A DNA stretch of 64,000 nucleotides, from contig OX359195.1 of the NCBI GenBank assembly GCA_947172415.1, forward strand, positions 6,361,501 through 6,425,500, given 5' to 3'. This document shows positions 10,161-25,785 of the stretch, in pieces. A program made the position numbers and the translations under genes. Origin of the DNA: Chondrosia reniformis. Taxonomy: Eukaryota > Porifera > Demospongiae > Chondrillida > Chondrillidae. Below the pieces are notes generated by a model. The model was not told where the DNA came from, ran no database searches, and saw only the letters and a program-made list of their open reading frames with translations. The number at the start of each line of letters is the position of its first letter. Position 1 is the first letter of the stretch.

Positions 10161-12094
10161 TCATTTCTTTGTGAGGCTATCAATCTTAGCTTCCAAATCA
10201 GAATATTTCATTTTAAGATCAGCTGTTTCTTCTAGCAATGTAGAAAGTTTAACTGTCAAACCAGTATTTTCAGACTCCAACTTAAATACTCTATTCATTG
10301 TGAGTAAGAGATGTTGTTCCACTGAATCTTTCATGTGCTGTGACAAATCCTTACGTAGCATCTTCTCTTTGCAGCCAAAGGGCTCATATTGACATGAAAC
10401 TTCCTCCAGAGGACAGACCTGTCGGTGAGAGGAGACATCTTTTCTGGGGATTTTCCTTTTCACCACACTTATTAGGACAATCTAAAGGAAGCATGGGACA
10501 CTTCTTCCAGTGATCTCCACTGATGTCTTCATAAGTAGATGAGATTTTGCAGAATTCACAAGTAGCTTCTCTCAAGGGACAATGGCTGGTGAGGTAGTGT
10601 GAGAGAGAACATCTAGGAATCATTCTCTTACATCCATTGGGACAGTTTAGCAACTGAAATTTGCATCCTTTTTCAGAGTTTAGATGATGATCTAGATCTG
10701 ACAACTCCATCCTCTCCCTACATCCACCTTCTACATTCTGACACAACACAAGGAGGTTGTTGATGTGTTGTTGAGCATTGCGATCTACAAACAGATCAAA
10801 TTTTGATTGAGATGTTGCAGTACTTCTGCAGGTGGGACAGGTGTTTGATCTCTGCTTCCACTGCTGTACACAAGCTTCACAGTACAGTTTACCACAACAT
10901 GTAGCCTGCATAGGACTGACAGCCAGTGCTTGACAGATACTACAAAACAGCCACTCTGGTGGATTAGATGGAAAGTACACCTTTTTCTGCTTGTACTCAC
11001 TTGTGTACAAAGGACCTGAAGGAAGAACATTCACATCAGTAGAAAGGATATATCATTCACAATTAATAAGAGACACATTAATTTTACTAAGTAAATCGCT
11101 AGTTACACAAGCAGAACTTGTTAACGTTGGAATTACAGTTCACTTGATAACATCCACAGAGATCATACATGTATATACACATAAAGTATTGACTTTTTAT
11201 CACTCACCATCTACTGCAATGTAGTCTGTTCCGAGTGTACCATAATTCACATCTGCAAAAGCCCAAATAGGTTGATCTGTCGGTAGCCCTTCCCATGCCA
11301 CACCCAATTCCTCTCCATTCTTGTAAACACATAACTTTCCATCTTCTTTTACAGAACAACCAAAAGTATCACCTCCTGTCACACTTAACTGCCACTTCAT
11401 CTTCCTCTTCTCTCTGTTGTAATATGAAGTGTTACCACGCATACACCAGTACTGCTTATCATTCTTTACTTCATGCCATGTGTTTGGTATATATACATCA
11501 GGACTTACTGTAGTCACACCAATGATTGGATGCTACAGACACAGATATCATGAAGATATTCACAACACTTGTATACTACACTATTGCACAGAACACACTA
11601 AGAGATCGTCTCTCTATTAGAGGTGTGAGGTAATCCTTTTCCACACATGCCTCGCAGTTAGTTGTCATACTGTACGCACGTATCACAGTTAACTAGTAGC
11701 TGGTTAGCAAGCTGGATAAAGGTATTAAGTGTGTTTTAATGAATACTAATAAGAACAGGTCGATTAACTATTTAATAAGATAGTGTTGCGTGCTATTTGG
11801 ATGCACTGAATTTACCAAAGACTTTGTTTTAACTTAACAGATCTCTCAATGTCGATATCTCGGAATCTCATCGAATGTCTAATATTGACTTATCGAATGA
11901 TGCATGCTTACCAGTGATCTTGCTCCTTCAAACTTAATTTGAAAGAGCTGGCCAAACAATGGGGCACTTGAAAAGGCTAAATTATGAAACGCTAAGAAAT
12001 CCCCACATACACTTTCTCTGTCGGGACTGAGCTCTACATCAGCTCCACAACAAGTATGAAACTTTCCCTTGTAGTTAGCTACTCTAACGGCCAT
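10161..12094 (-). pseudogene. NHR-RING-zfTRAF copy 4, single-base frameshift
   Basis: Exons 11912-12094, 11208-11532 and 10161-11015. NHR and RING are intact. In exon 3 an extra T in the run near 10451-10455 (tttt where other copies have ttt) shifts the frame within the zinc fingers, at GEKE. The product then ends at 10384 after a short unrelated tail, losing the last zinc finger and the coiled coil. The original frame stays open from there to 10161, with normal coiled-coil sequence, so the lesion is very recent, polymorphic or a sequencing error. The sequence upstream of the ATG does not match the other copies, so the array boundary is at about 12095. It shares a 143 bp divergent promoter region with PSMD14. 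Confidence 0.75.
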
Positions 12095-12237
12095 CTCGTA
12101 GTGTAACCATAGATATACGACTCCTATGTTGTAACAGTTGTACTGTTGCAATATTAATAGAAGTCGAGCTGGCTACATGAGACTAGCATAGGCGTCCCGT
12201 TCCCGATCCAAAATTGTGCTGAGTGTAAATTTGAGAA
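12095..12237. promoter_or_regulatory. Divergent promoter region between NHR-TRAF copy 4 and PSMD14
   Basis: Only 143 bp separate two start codons on opposite strands. No TATA element is obvious on the PSMD14 side. Assignment as a bidirectional promoter is inference from spacing. Confidence 0.45.
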
Positions 12238-14845
<2,608 letters not shown>

Positions 14846-15027
14846 ATTAATTACAGGAAGAAAACTTTTCACATATATGACATTTTCATGGTGCTTATGA
14901 TGAGAATGACGTCATTGATTAGGTCGGAAAAATGGCGGCAAGGCATAGAGAAGGGTGATGTTGAGAGAAGGTTTGGACCAAGAACTAAAGTTTTATTAAG
15001 CAAAAAAGTCCTTTTGAAAGCTTTGAG

Positions 15028-18000
15028 ATGAGTTCTTCTCGTGAATCAATGTCTGATCGACACATGGGATTCAATTCAGCCGAATCAATCGGAAGAATCA
15101 TTATGCTACTCTTGCAGAGATTTTGGCGGATATGTAGCGCCGCTCTTCTAATTATTGTACTGATCTACCACCTATATGGAGGCAAGCCTATCCTTGTGAT
15201 CCTAGTAGCCATCATTTTGGGTGCCATATACCACTACCAGGACTCACTGTTGTACTTTCCTGAGCAACCCGAGAGCGCTAGAATATTTGTGCAGACACCA
15301 ATAACGGTGGGCCTAGCCTACGATAATGTTCACCTAGTGACCAAAGACGGGTACAAGATTGTTGGCTACTTCATCAAGCAATCGCCAGAGAGAATTGCAA
15401 GAGCCCCAACCTTGTTGTATTTCCATGGGAATGCTGGTGAGAGCCAAGAAATTGTTTCTGTACTACTTTAAGAAGTAGCAGTCATTAATCCATCAGCTAC
15501 CCGAACAGAAGTAAAATGGAGTAAATGTTGCTTCCGCTAGTGTATTCTCAACTATAGTCATCCTGCAGGTGACACAGGGGAAGAGTGTTGACCTGTAATC
15601 TAAGGTCGACGTGCTAAAACCTTCCCCTTATGTGGTATTCTTTTTTTCCCTATGTACGAGCTACCTTATATGCAGTGGCTATATATGTTTGTCCTATTCT
15701 ATTAGGCAATATTGGTCACAGATTGCATAATGCCCACTCATTCTACACTTACTGTGGTTTTAACATTTTCCTTGTGGAGTATAGAGGTTATGGGAAAAGT
15801 GAAGGAACAGCAAGCGAATCAGGTACACAAGTCTTGCACAATATTCCTATACTACATAAGATATGTATGTATGTACATAGAGAAGGCATTGTAATGACTA
15901 GTTTATAAATATGGAGGATGGTTGTGCTGTTGCTTAGATACAGCATATGTAATTGGTGTCAAGGTTTTCTTTTCAGACTTAATTCTTGTATATTGTTACA
16001 ATTTCCTTCACTGTTACCATGGTGATTTGTATAATAGTAAGTGTCTAACCAGACACCAGAAAGTGATTTAGCAATGTCACTGAGGCATAGTGATCTCTAA
16101 ACTTAGTCAGATTAAAACAGAGAGCAGTGGTGATATAATTGTGCCTGTGTGATCAGTTTTGTACCGTCTCCATCACTTACTGCTGACATTTCGGAATGGT
16201 GGTAATATTTCATGCCAATCCTATAGGCATTCGTAAGGATGCGCATGCTGCCATGGACTACCTCCTCAATCGTCATGATATTGACCACAAGAAGATTATA
16301 GTATTTGGGCGATCCCTTGGAGGAGCTGTAGCTGTAGATTTGGTCTCAGATGTGGCATACAGTGACAAGTACGTACCTACCTGTGTCTGCATGAGGTCTG
16401 TATTACAACTACATATGTATAAGCATTATAATTAAAGTTCACTGGAAATGATTAGTTATTTATGGTTGTCTCATGATGTGAAAGTTCGTTTGGTCTTGAT
16501 TACTTCCTCTTTAAGACATTTCCTTTTCCCTATAATGTGATGTGCCCAAGTCATACAGCTTACTTGGCACCTATGTACAGGGTTATACTGGTGTTTATAT
16601 GAGACTGAGTATTGTACTAACAGTATAATTATTAGGTTGTACTGGTGTTTATATGAGACTGAATATTGTACTAACAGTATAATTATTATGTTGTACTGGG
16701 CAGCTGCTGTTATAGAGAGCTTTAGCAGCTGCTGTGAGCTTGTTGTATAATAATGTGTTTATGGATTTCTGTTTTGCACTTATTGTAGAATTATGGCGCT
16801 GATTGTGGAAAACACCTTCACCAGTATTCCAGATGAGGCCCACCAAATGTTTCCAGGAGCACGCTACATTCCTCTGATCTGCTACAAGAATAAGGTACTG
16901 GTCTACGTATATGTACACAGCATTGTGTGTTTCCTTTATAATCATTATACTCATTATCTATCTATATACAGTATAATATACGTATACATATATGGATATG
17001 CGTAAATTTAATAACATCATTTAGGCAAATTTCTGCTGTAACATTGTACTTAAGTAATACCTTATGTATGTTTGCATTCAAATGTATGTATAGAGTGTGC
17101 CAATAAAGTGTCTGCCATAACAGTGTGAATTGTACATTATGTGTATTGACCGCGTGTGTAGTTTATGAGCAAGAGGAAGATAAAGCTGGTTTGTGTACCT
17201 ACCCTATTTCTCTCTGGGTTGGCGGATCAGTTAATCCCTCCCAGGATGATGAAAGATCTATATCAGGTTGGTAGTGATTATCTTTTACTTAAACACTTAT
17301 ATCTACGTATTTACCAACTGACCTAAGTTCCTAGTACCAATTCTTGTTATTTCACCGTAAAACTATTGAGCCTTGCTTTCATTTAGCTTAATTTCTCTGA
17401 ATGATTTCAAACAGCTTGTTTGTAGAACTATATATATATGTATAACATTTTACATCATTCACATCTGAATGGCTTTATTATACAAAGCTTCACCTATTAT
17501 GCATATTTAGATCTATACACATCATTAAAATGGAGATATGTCATTTCACCCAAATGCCTCAGTTATAGTGTCATTACTTGTACTCAATTTAGTGTATAAG
17601 CAGTTTTATGGGTTAATTCATACATAGTTCCAGTTTTCTAATAATTTTATACTTTAGTTTTCAGCTGGTTGTCCCAAGCATCTCCAGCAGTTCGAAGGAG
17701 GCACTCACAACGGGACCTGGACCTGCTATGGTTACTATGACACTATTAACAACTTTCTAGCACCAGTGAGTTTCAAACTTATAATTTTACAGATTTGCTA
17801 GGTATAGGATCTCTGTCCCTTATATACACATGCATAAGCACCATCTACTCCAACTAGCTCATACCCACAGTTCACAGAGTAATAAATAGGGTTCTCCCCT
17901 TCAGTTGAGTATCCCATATTGACAATGATGTGGCAGGCATCCAAGTGCTATATACATGTACTAGTCTGCAGATCTACATATGTAGGTTCGTTCATACACA

Positions 18001-18314
18001 CATGAACCTAACCATATGTACGTACATGACTGGCCCAGTGGAGCAGAAAAAGAAAGAGAAGCTTGTATACTCATCCAAAGCTCTCTGGAATAATTCCCTA
18101 GGTTGCAAATAAACAAATAAGACTCCTCAAAGGCCAAAATTCAAACAATATTATCCCAACCAATATTTTTTGGCTTTATGATATATATACTTAAAATGAT
18201 TCACTCCCTGCACCATTTTCATCTCTACTTTAGATACTACAGAATGCCAGTTTGTCTTCAGAACATACGGACATCAAAGAAAATGAACACAACACAAACC
18301 AACAATTTGTATAG
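15028..18314 (+). CDS. ABHD13: ABHD13-like alpha/beta hydrolase (Bem46 family), membrane-anchored
   Basis: Seven exons: 15028-15436, 15706-15822, 16227-16368, 16789-16894, 17162-17266, 17658-17765, 18234-18314; 1068 nt, 355 aa (human 337). An N-terminal hydrophobic region (~33-70: [13 protein letters not shown] and [16 protein letters not shown]) anchors it in a membrane. YFPEQP, YFHGNAGNIGHRL and YRGYGKSEG are family signatures. The catalytic triad is visible: Ser in GRSLGGAVA, Asp in [10 protein letters not shown] and His in GGTHNGTW. Each junction is in phase. The last acceptor used before FSAGCPK is tttag at 17657, since the neighbouring ttcag would break the frame. Substrate is unknown for the family; depalmitoylase-type activity has been suggested for relatives. 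The C-terminal tail after the triad is polar and poorly conserved. Confidence 0.93.
18031..18095 (+). mobile_element. SINE-like element, truncated, in ABHD13 last intron
   Basis: Starts with the A-box-like tggcccagtgg at 18031, followed by an A/G-rich stretch and ctcatccaaagctctc. The B-box half is missing. Same family as 18897 and 46181. Confidence 0.55.
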
Positions 18315-18578
18315 CACATAACTAGGGGCTATATACTGTATTCATTTTATTTTTACCTAATAACATACAATACATTCAAATGGACTGTTATTGTAAATTA
18401 AGCAAAATTTGTAAAATTAACTACTGCTCATGCATATACATACGTATGTAAAAATCCTACCTAGGTATACCTATATACGTATATAAGTTTCTAAAGGGTA
18501 AAATAGTTACTATTATGTATAGTTGGATAGTTTTCATTTCTATTTAATTAAAGTAGAACTCCTTTCACTTTTTATGCT
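18315..18578. other. Convergent intergenic spacer between ABHD13 and HDDC3
   Basis: 264 bp of AT-rich sequence between two convergent stop codons; shared 3' flank. Nothing else seen. Confidence 0.6.
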
Positions 18579-21109
18579 TTAAACTGCTTTCTGTTTGCCG
18601 TCATCATCTCTGTTCAGTTTTACATTTCTTGTTTTGAGTAGAGTTTCAAGCTCCTTCTCCAACCTATCATTAGTCCCGAGAAGACCCTCAACCACCTCCC
18701 CCGCCCACACATAGTACTGCTGCACCCTCTCCTCCTCCCATCCTTGGGGGGTTTCCCTCTGAAGGTCCCTTAAGTTGTACAGCTTGTCTGCCAACTTGAC
18801 AAGCTTTGCTTCGCGACTCTTTTTCGGAGCATTTTCCACCTGAACAGGAGAAGAGGACGTAAAGACCTTATTTGTACATGTACATACATACATACATGGC
18901 CCAGTGGAGAAGAATAGAAGTAGATTGAAGGAGGAGACTCTTGTATCCTCATCCAAAGTTCTCACTAGGTTTAGTTCCATATAGGCCTTTTACTCTAAAG
19001 TAGATGTAAATGGTGCTTATGTACTTTACCTATAGTAACATTCCAATTAGAGAAAGCAATATACTGAAAGCTGGTCATACATTTGCTGATGCAAGATAGC
19101 TATAATTACATTATCACAACATATTTAATATACCTATGCCTGGTGTTGACTATGCAATGTTAATCAAGTGAAGTCATCTATCTCAGAAATGCTGAATCAG
19201 CATATCTCCACTTACTAGTTACTACACAAACATTATACCAAATGCAAGTTTATAAAATCTCTTTTGTTGCATACAAAGACATTACTGGAGATTCTGTTAA
19301 CTTTAATACATTTAAGAAATGTTGACTCCCGAAAAGCCTCTATTTTAATCAATTACCATTTCAGACATTTCAGGTCTGTATACATAGCTACATTACGTAT
19401 GTATATACGTAGGTAATACTAAAATTACAGTATTGATTGAATGAGGAACATTGAAACATTCTGTTTCTCAAAAATGTATTAATGTCCCAATCTGAGATAG
19501 AATAGCATAAACACACCATATATGGTGATAATGTACTGCTTTCACACTAATGTCACATGACTGTAATTCAACTCAATTCAATTCAACATGAGCTAGTACA
19601 TTTCAGAGTAGAAAGTATAATTATTATTATTAGTAGTACGATGTGCTATGCAACAACTTACCATACTTAAGGATAACAACTTAAGGCTTATTTATGGTTG
19701 AATGAAATCAAAAATTGCTTCGTTGCTGATTTACAAGGTGATAATTGATAATACATTGAATAAGGCGGCCATGTTTTTGGGCCATCCCTACTTAGAGAGT
19801 ACAATATGACTGGCTGTTCTACTAGCTTGCTATAGTAGATACTGCATATCTGTACATAAATTTATAGATGAAACACAAGTTGATGATTTCACAGAGGGCT
19901 TTGAAGGAGTAGATTCTTGAGCAGTCAGTAATACTTTGTACATTTGATTCAAGATACATACGTACATACCTGCAATCTCTTTCTCTTGGCTTTTGGTAAG
20001 GATTTATCATCAGTAACTTCATCTACGATGGATCTGATGGCCGGACCAAAGTGCTCTTCTATCTCCTCCAAAGAGGTGTCAGTGTCTTCAACAGTGTCAT
20101 GCAGCAGTGCAGCCTGAGGGGGCGGAGGTACCACTGGGAGCTTATCAGAAGAGAATACTTTACCATTGTTAACTTAACCAACAGATAATGATAAGAATAA
20201 TCACTTATGAATACAATGGAAATTGTATGGAATAGTCACCCATTTAACCATGATTCATGATTATTGATTTTTTGAAGGACCATGGTTTTCATGTATATGT
20301 ATTTAGAACATGATAATCCAGTCACCTATCTAATACACTGGGTGCCTAGTATAGTAGCCGATGGCTAAAGGTCTCCCCAGTCTAAATAAGATACTTGACT
20401 TGACTTGACTTGACAGACTGCCATATAAATCAGGTCCTATAGGTGACACCGTTCCACATCATGTATAGAAATAGTCACACTTGGTGGAAACATATTTTAA
20501 TTCTATTTTCTGAGCTAGTAACTCCAAATTATACAGTGTATAGACTGTATAACTTTCAGGTGCTCTCCATAGGCAAGTTTCACTTGTAAGAAAACTTGAA
20601 AGTTTTTACGAAATTTACATTCATTAGGACTGCAGAATATATAGCTACGTACTTAATCCCGTGTAGCGGTGCTGTACCCGGGAATTTGACCTAATGAAGC
20701 GCTATCAATGGGATGTGGGGCGGTGGTTTTCTGTTACCACAAATACCTGGAGTCATAACAAACATTACGCCAGACGTAGCACCGTAGCACCACTGGCGAA
20801 ACTGTTTAATTACTTCACTAAACTTAAAAACTGAAAACAGATCTAGGTAAGGTTAAGCTGTTAGGGAGCGTTATCGCTGGCCAACAAGTTAAATACACAG
20901 AAAAACTTTTCTAATACACACTGCATATACTATAGCTACATTACCTGTAAAATGGGTAGTTCAAGGACGCCTCCTTCATTTGCAAGGATATTTGCTACAC
21001 CAATCGGATGATTGATGTACGGTGTCTCCGCCTTGTTCTTTCTTCTTTGATTTTCATGACGTCTAGCAGCAAAGTCTGTCGTCTTCAATAGCAATGCGAG
21101 GTCGGCCAT
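18579..21109 (-). CDS. HDDC3: MESH1 / HDDC3, HD-domain (p)ppGpp and NADPH phosphohydrolase
   Basis: Three exons: 20945-21109, 19970-20113, 18579-18839; 570 nt, 189 aa, phase 0 at both introns. It is the metazoan SpoT-like small hydrolase, shown in animals to hydrolyse ppGpp and to dephosphorylate NADPH. HD-domain metal ligands are present: H34 in [10 protein letters not shown]60-D61 in [10 protein letters not shown], and D121 in [29 protein letters not shown] is strongly conserved. Length and exon organisation fit the family (human isoform ~179 aa). It lies head-to-head with the RhoGAP gene (218 bp between start codons). Intron 2 contains a SINE-like copy at 18897. Confidence 0.95.
18897..19010 (+). 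mobile_element. tRNA-derived SINE-like element (A and B boxes)
   Basis: A-box tggcccagtgg at 18897-18907 matches the pol III consensus TRGYNNARNNG. B-box-like ggtttagttcc at 18968-18978 has two mismatches to GGTTCRANNCC. In between is gactcttgtatcctcatcc. It lies inside HDDC3 intron 2, antisense to the gene. At least seven related copies are in the window. Confidence 0.65.
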
Positions 21110-21327
21110 GCTGCGTGAGAAGGCGTTTTATGCCGTTAACTGTAAAGTGCGAAATCACAAAAGTTCATCCATCTATAGTTTATGCTGCTGTTCGGCCGTG
21201 ATACTGTAGAGGATAGGCTTGGATCGAGTACAAGTAGCAGTTTCTTAGTATCAATAACGCCTTAAAACGAGAGCAAGATAACAGAAGAGAAGCTGTTTAG
21301 AGTAGAAAATAGGCTATGAGTTATAAT
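21110..21327. promoter_or_regulatory. Bidirectional promoter region, HDDC3 / ARHGAP18-type gene
   Basis: 218 bp between divergent start codons. It is less AT-rich than the surroundings (ttcggccgtgatac, aaaacgagagcaag) and has no TATA box. Assignment rests on spacing. Confidence 0.5.
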
Positions 21328-24300
21328 ATGGCATACAAAATGGATAACGGAGTGGTCGAACTCAAATCGGTGAAGAAGTTAAAGGTAAGCGTGTGAAATA
21401 GAAGCCTGTCGGTACCTGAAACCGCTACTACAAACTGTAAATCGTGAGTACATGGTCCTTGAGGCGTACCCAACAGATGTGAATTCGCCGAAACTGTTAA
21501 ATTAACTTCGCTATATAACCAGTGTTAAAAAAACTATTTTCTCTTTTCTTACTTAGACTGACATACCAGACGAAACAAAGTTTGAAGCCTTTCTTCACGA
21601 AATGAAAAGTATTCGCGAAAGTCTAAGCGAAGAGGGTCAAGAAGAAGGCAGGGTAGAAGAAGATCCGACGGAAGGTAAACAGTTCTGTTGTAGTGGTATG
21701 GTAGAGTTGCTTTAAGATCGCACGTCAAATCGAGTCTGCAGTCCCACGAAGCAGTGGATTTTGGCGCCCATTCTGTGGTGGTCACTGGAGTCTTATTAGA
21801 TTGCGAATATGTAAAGCATTTAATGCCTGAATATCGATGTAATCACTCTTTCTGATTAGCCACGGATTAAGGTGTCTCTTGCGGTCACTAGAGACCTCAT
21901 TTTAGTATTAGCTACTGTGGCGTTATGCGCTGCTGTTGTTTAACCTTTATGATTGGATTTGTCTGTATCTTCATTCTTTCCTTAAGCGCTTTGTGTGTTA
22001 TGGAGTCACGTACGTACATCGTTAATGTAAACCTCTTCTATCACATTATGAAATTACCAGCTGATAAGTCTCTTCATTCTTAAGCTATACAATGTGTAAT
22101 TCTAGAATGTAAAGGCATTGTCCAACTATATACTCTACTTCTACCAGCACTTGACCCGAGAGGTCTTTATTTACATTGCTACTAAGTGCGTAGCTTGTTC
22201 CACTCAGTGTAGTGTCTGTGAATGCATAAGGTTTGTATCCTGCGCCAAATGGGTGTTAAAACCCTTTTGCTGTTTCATGAAACCTTTGCAGGCATGTGAA
22301 TCTTTAAATGACCAGTAATATACGCAACAGGTGCATGCCTACAACAATTAACTCATGAATCTGTTTATCTGTTTAACTGTACATTGTTTAATTTCACACT
22401 TTTCTGTTTTCATATATAATTTCCAAACATATCAATATTCTCTTTCAGTGATGGAATGGTTTAGTGTAAAGATTAATGGTGATAGAATTCTGTTGAGGAA
22501 TGTTAGGAAGTAGGGTGTTGTAAGGTTGAGTTGACAAGAATAGACTAAAGATATAGTGTAAGCTTCAAATAATTCAAACATGGCACCCAATTATCTCTGA
22601 CTAGTGGTTGGGCTGGCTGTTTGTCCACGGGTTTGGTACTACTTGGCAATGCTTTGTGTGTAGTTGACAGTAGGAAGCATTTTAACTTGGGGCCTTTTGT
22701 GTATAGAGGAGGGTCATGGTGGTGGGTAGCGTGTCGTTCATTCCTTCCTTCCAATTTAATGGATGGGCGGGATGAAATCCAAAGTAGATAAAGTTTTAAG
22801 AGTCAAAATGATGAAGATAAAGTTTTAAGATTGGTATTCTTGTGTAAGCTATTCATGCTTAGTGTTTGAATTATTCCTTTTCCATTGGGAGACTGAGAGT
22901 AAAGCACTGGATGAAGACACTGCTTTTCATGCTTTGATGTTTTGAGATTATCCATTAATCTTACAATAGTGACTGGGAGCCTACTAATAGTGAAGCCTTA
23001 GTAGGCAATACGTATCTGGTTGTATACAATCGCCTGCAATAAATGTATTGCACAATAGCACCTTCCTTTGCGTAATGTGTTCAGCCTTAAATGACATTCA
23101 TACGTATGTCATCATTGAAATACTTGTCTCTCCAGATAACATATACACATGTTAGCTACATGTACACACAACTTACTAGGAAGGAGAAGGTATCAGATGC
23201 TGTGACCAGTAAGGTAGTTTTTATATAATGCTCCTGGCTTTCATTGAATCCTGTGTGAAAATGATAATAGTTTAGATTTGTGTGTGTGTACTTTGTGAAC
23301 TAGACTGCTTTGAGTTCAAAGGAGATGCATCTATCAAATGCTTCTGTTGCCATGGTGATGTAAATTTTGCACTGTGATGTCATTTCGTATTTGAATGCAA
23401 ATAGAATACAAAAACTGTTTGAATACAAAACTGAATGGTGCAAGTCTGAAGAGGAATGTCGTGTTAGTATTGTGCTCGGAGTGTTACTATTAGAAATGTC
23501 TGTTATGACCATTTCTTTATAAATTTCACTTTTAATTAGTAAAGAACCTTTCTGTAATATTTGACAGGTGTAATATTTGACAGGTGTAGATTCACTAACT
23601 GTTTGTGTACAGTATGTATATTCAATTTCATCCGATTTAGATTCAAACCGTATGCCAATGTGGTGTCTGTATACGTACACATGAAGTGAATTTGGTCAGT
23701 GAGTGTAACTTTCCTTCTAAAATGAGCTTCAGTTGCTAAGATACATGTATTGCTTCAGTTGCTAAGATACCTGTATCGCTTCAGTTGCTAAGATACCTGT
23801 ATTTTTTAAAAAAAACTCACCCAAAGTGGCCCAGTAAAGTAGAAGAATAAGGAGAAGACCCTGGTATCCTCTTCCAAGCCTTCACTGGGTTCTGTTAGCT
23901 TACTCTTGCAGTGTATGCAGAGTATCTAAGCTCCTTATCACTCTACATCATCCTCATGGTAATAATAGATGGCCATAGTCAATTTGAGTGCTATACCTTT
24001 CTACTGAAGTAACCTCAGTCTACCTCATTTACTAAACATTCTTCTTTGATGTGGGAATCCATGCAGTCTATGATGGAGGATATCCCTGTAATGATGTAAT
24101 GGAAGATTTTAGAACTACCTAAGGCTGTGCTGCTAATTTAGCTGAGGAAAAATGTGTAAGGTGTGATAGTATTTATTGGAATCTTATCTAGTGCAAGTTG
24201 ATATTATCCCAAAGACATTCCATAAATGCTTCACTGGAAAAGATTACAGGGAGAATTTTAGGGGAATTGTTCTAATTTCTTTTAAGATAACCTGCATCAT

Positions 24301-25703
24301 GTAGAACATTAAGTATGTATCAAACCTTATTTAAATTTATACGTAAGACTAATAAATTATCTAAACAAATTTTTAAGACTTTTTTATGGCAGAACTAAAT
24401 ACTTTCCTTAGGAATAGGATGAATTGTTCTGCCTTTTCTTCCTCTCCACTGTGCCACTCCATAGTTATATGCTAGGTTGTGAAGGTTGTAATGGAGTGGA
24501 GATGTAGATACTTGTAAGGCTTCTGCCATGCTTAGTTTTCCCTAACGTCAAGCTCCTAAGGCGGCAACCTGTCATGTATGTACATATTAAATAGTGACAA
24601 GAATTATATAGTCTATACAGCCTATACAGCAGTAGTTACATGTGTAAATGTGTTATTGCAATTAACTTGATTATACTGGTATTCTGTAATTACGATCCTA
24701 TACATTAGCAGTATACCAGGAAATATATGTACCTATATACCTTTATTAAGTGTACCTATGTACCTATATACCTTATGTACCTATATCCTTTATCTATGTA
24801 CCTATATACCTTATGTACCTATATCCTTTATCTATGTACCTATATACCTTATGTACCTATATCCTCTATCTATGCACCTATATCCTTTATGTACCTATAT
24901 CCTCTATCTATGCACCTATATCCTCTATCTATGTACCTATATACCTTTATTAGGTGTACCTATGTACCTATATCCATACATACGTACACATATACATATA
25001 TAGAGGATAAATTTTTTTTTCATTTTTATGAGATTACCGTTAAAGGAGAAAGTAGTAGGAGAAAACTCTTGTATTCTCTTCCTCCAGAGCTCTCACTAGA
25101 TTTAGTTCCATATAGGCCTTTGCTCTAAAGTAGATACGTACATACATACCTCAAAAACATGTTGCATGGATGAAGTAGAGTGTGGTAGTTTCTCCTCCAG
25201 TGTTATTTATGTGGTCAGCTTCACTCCTTATCTGTAATACCTGTAATACCTGTATAAGGAAGTTATGTCATCTCAATTGATTGGCCAAGTTCTTATCATT
25301 CATCTACACATTGTCCATGTGGTTACAGCTCTAATGTTTTACGTACGTACGTGAATACATTTGGATAAATGGTACTTGTTGCAATCTACGTACGTATATG
25401 AAAAAGAATTTTTTAACTGATTAATACCTACAAACCTGTTGAAACGTCTTAATCTATTGCTTGAGGAAGTGTTGATTGCTCAAACGTTTTTCTTGATCAT
25501 ATATTTAGTACATATGTACATACATTAGCATGTAAGTATATATGTAATTGTATAATACATACTATAATACATACTCCATAGCTCTCTTCAGGTTTAGTTC
25601 CCTATAGGCTCTTTTACAGAATAGGCATAGCATGTAGGAAAATGGTATCTTATTTCATACATCCATTGAGAATAGATTACCTTATCTAATTTTTCCAAGT
25701 AGT

Positions 25704-25785
<82 letters not shown>

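Noticed and set aside
15549-15625. tRNA-like stretch in ABHD13 intron 1
   Set aside because: Has pieces reminiscent of a tRNA anticodon arm, but no cloverleaf with proper acceptor pairing or B box could be drawn.
24727-25128. Tyr/Leu-rich repetitive 133 aa frame
   Set aside because: Present in all three forward frames because the DNA is a tacctatat minisatellite; no splice or start context.
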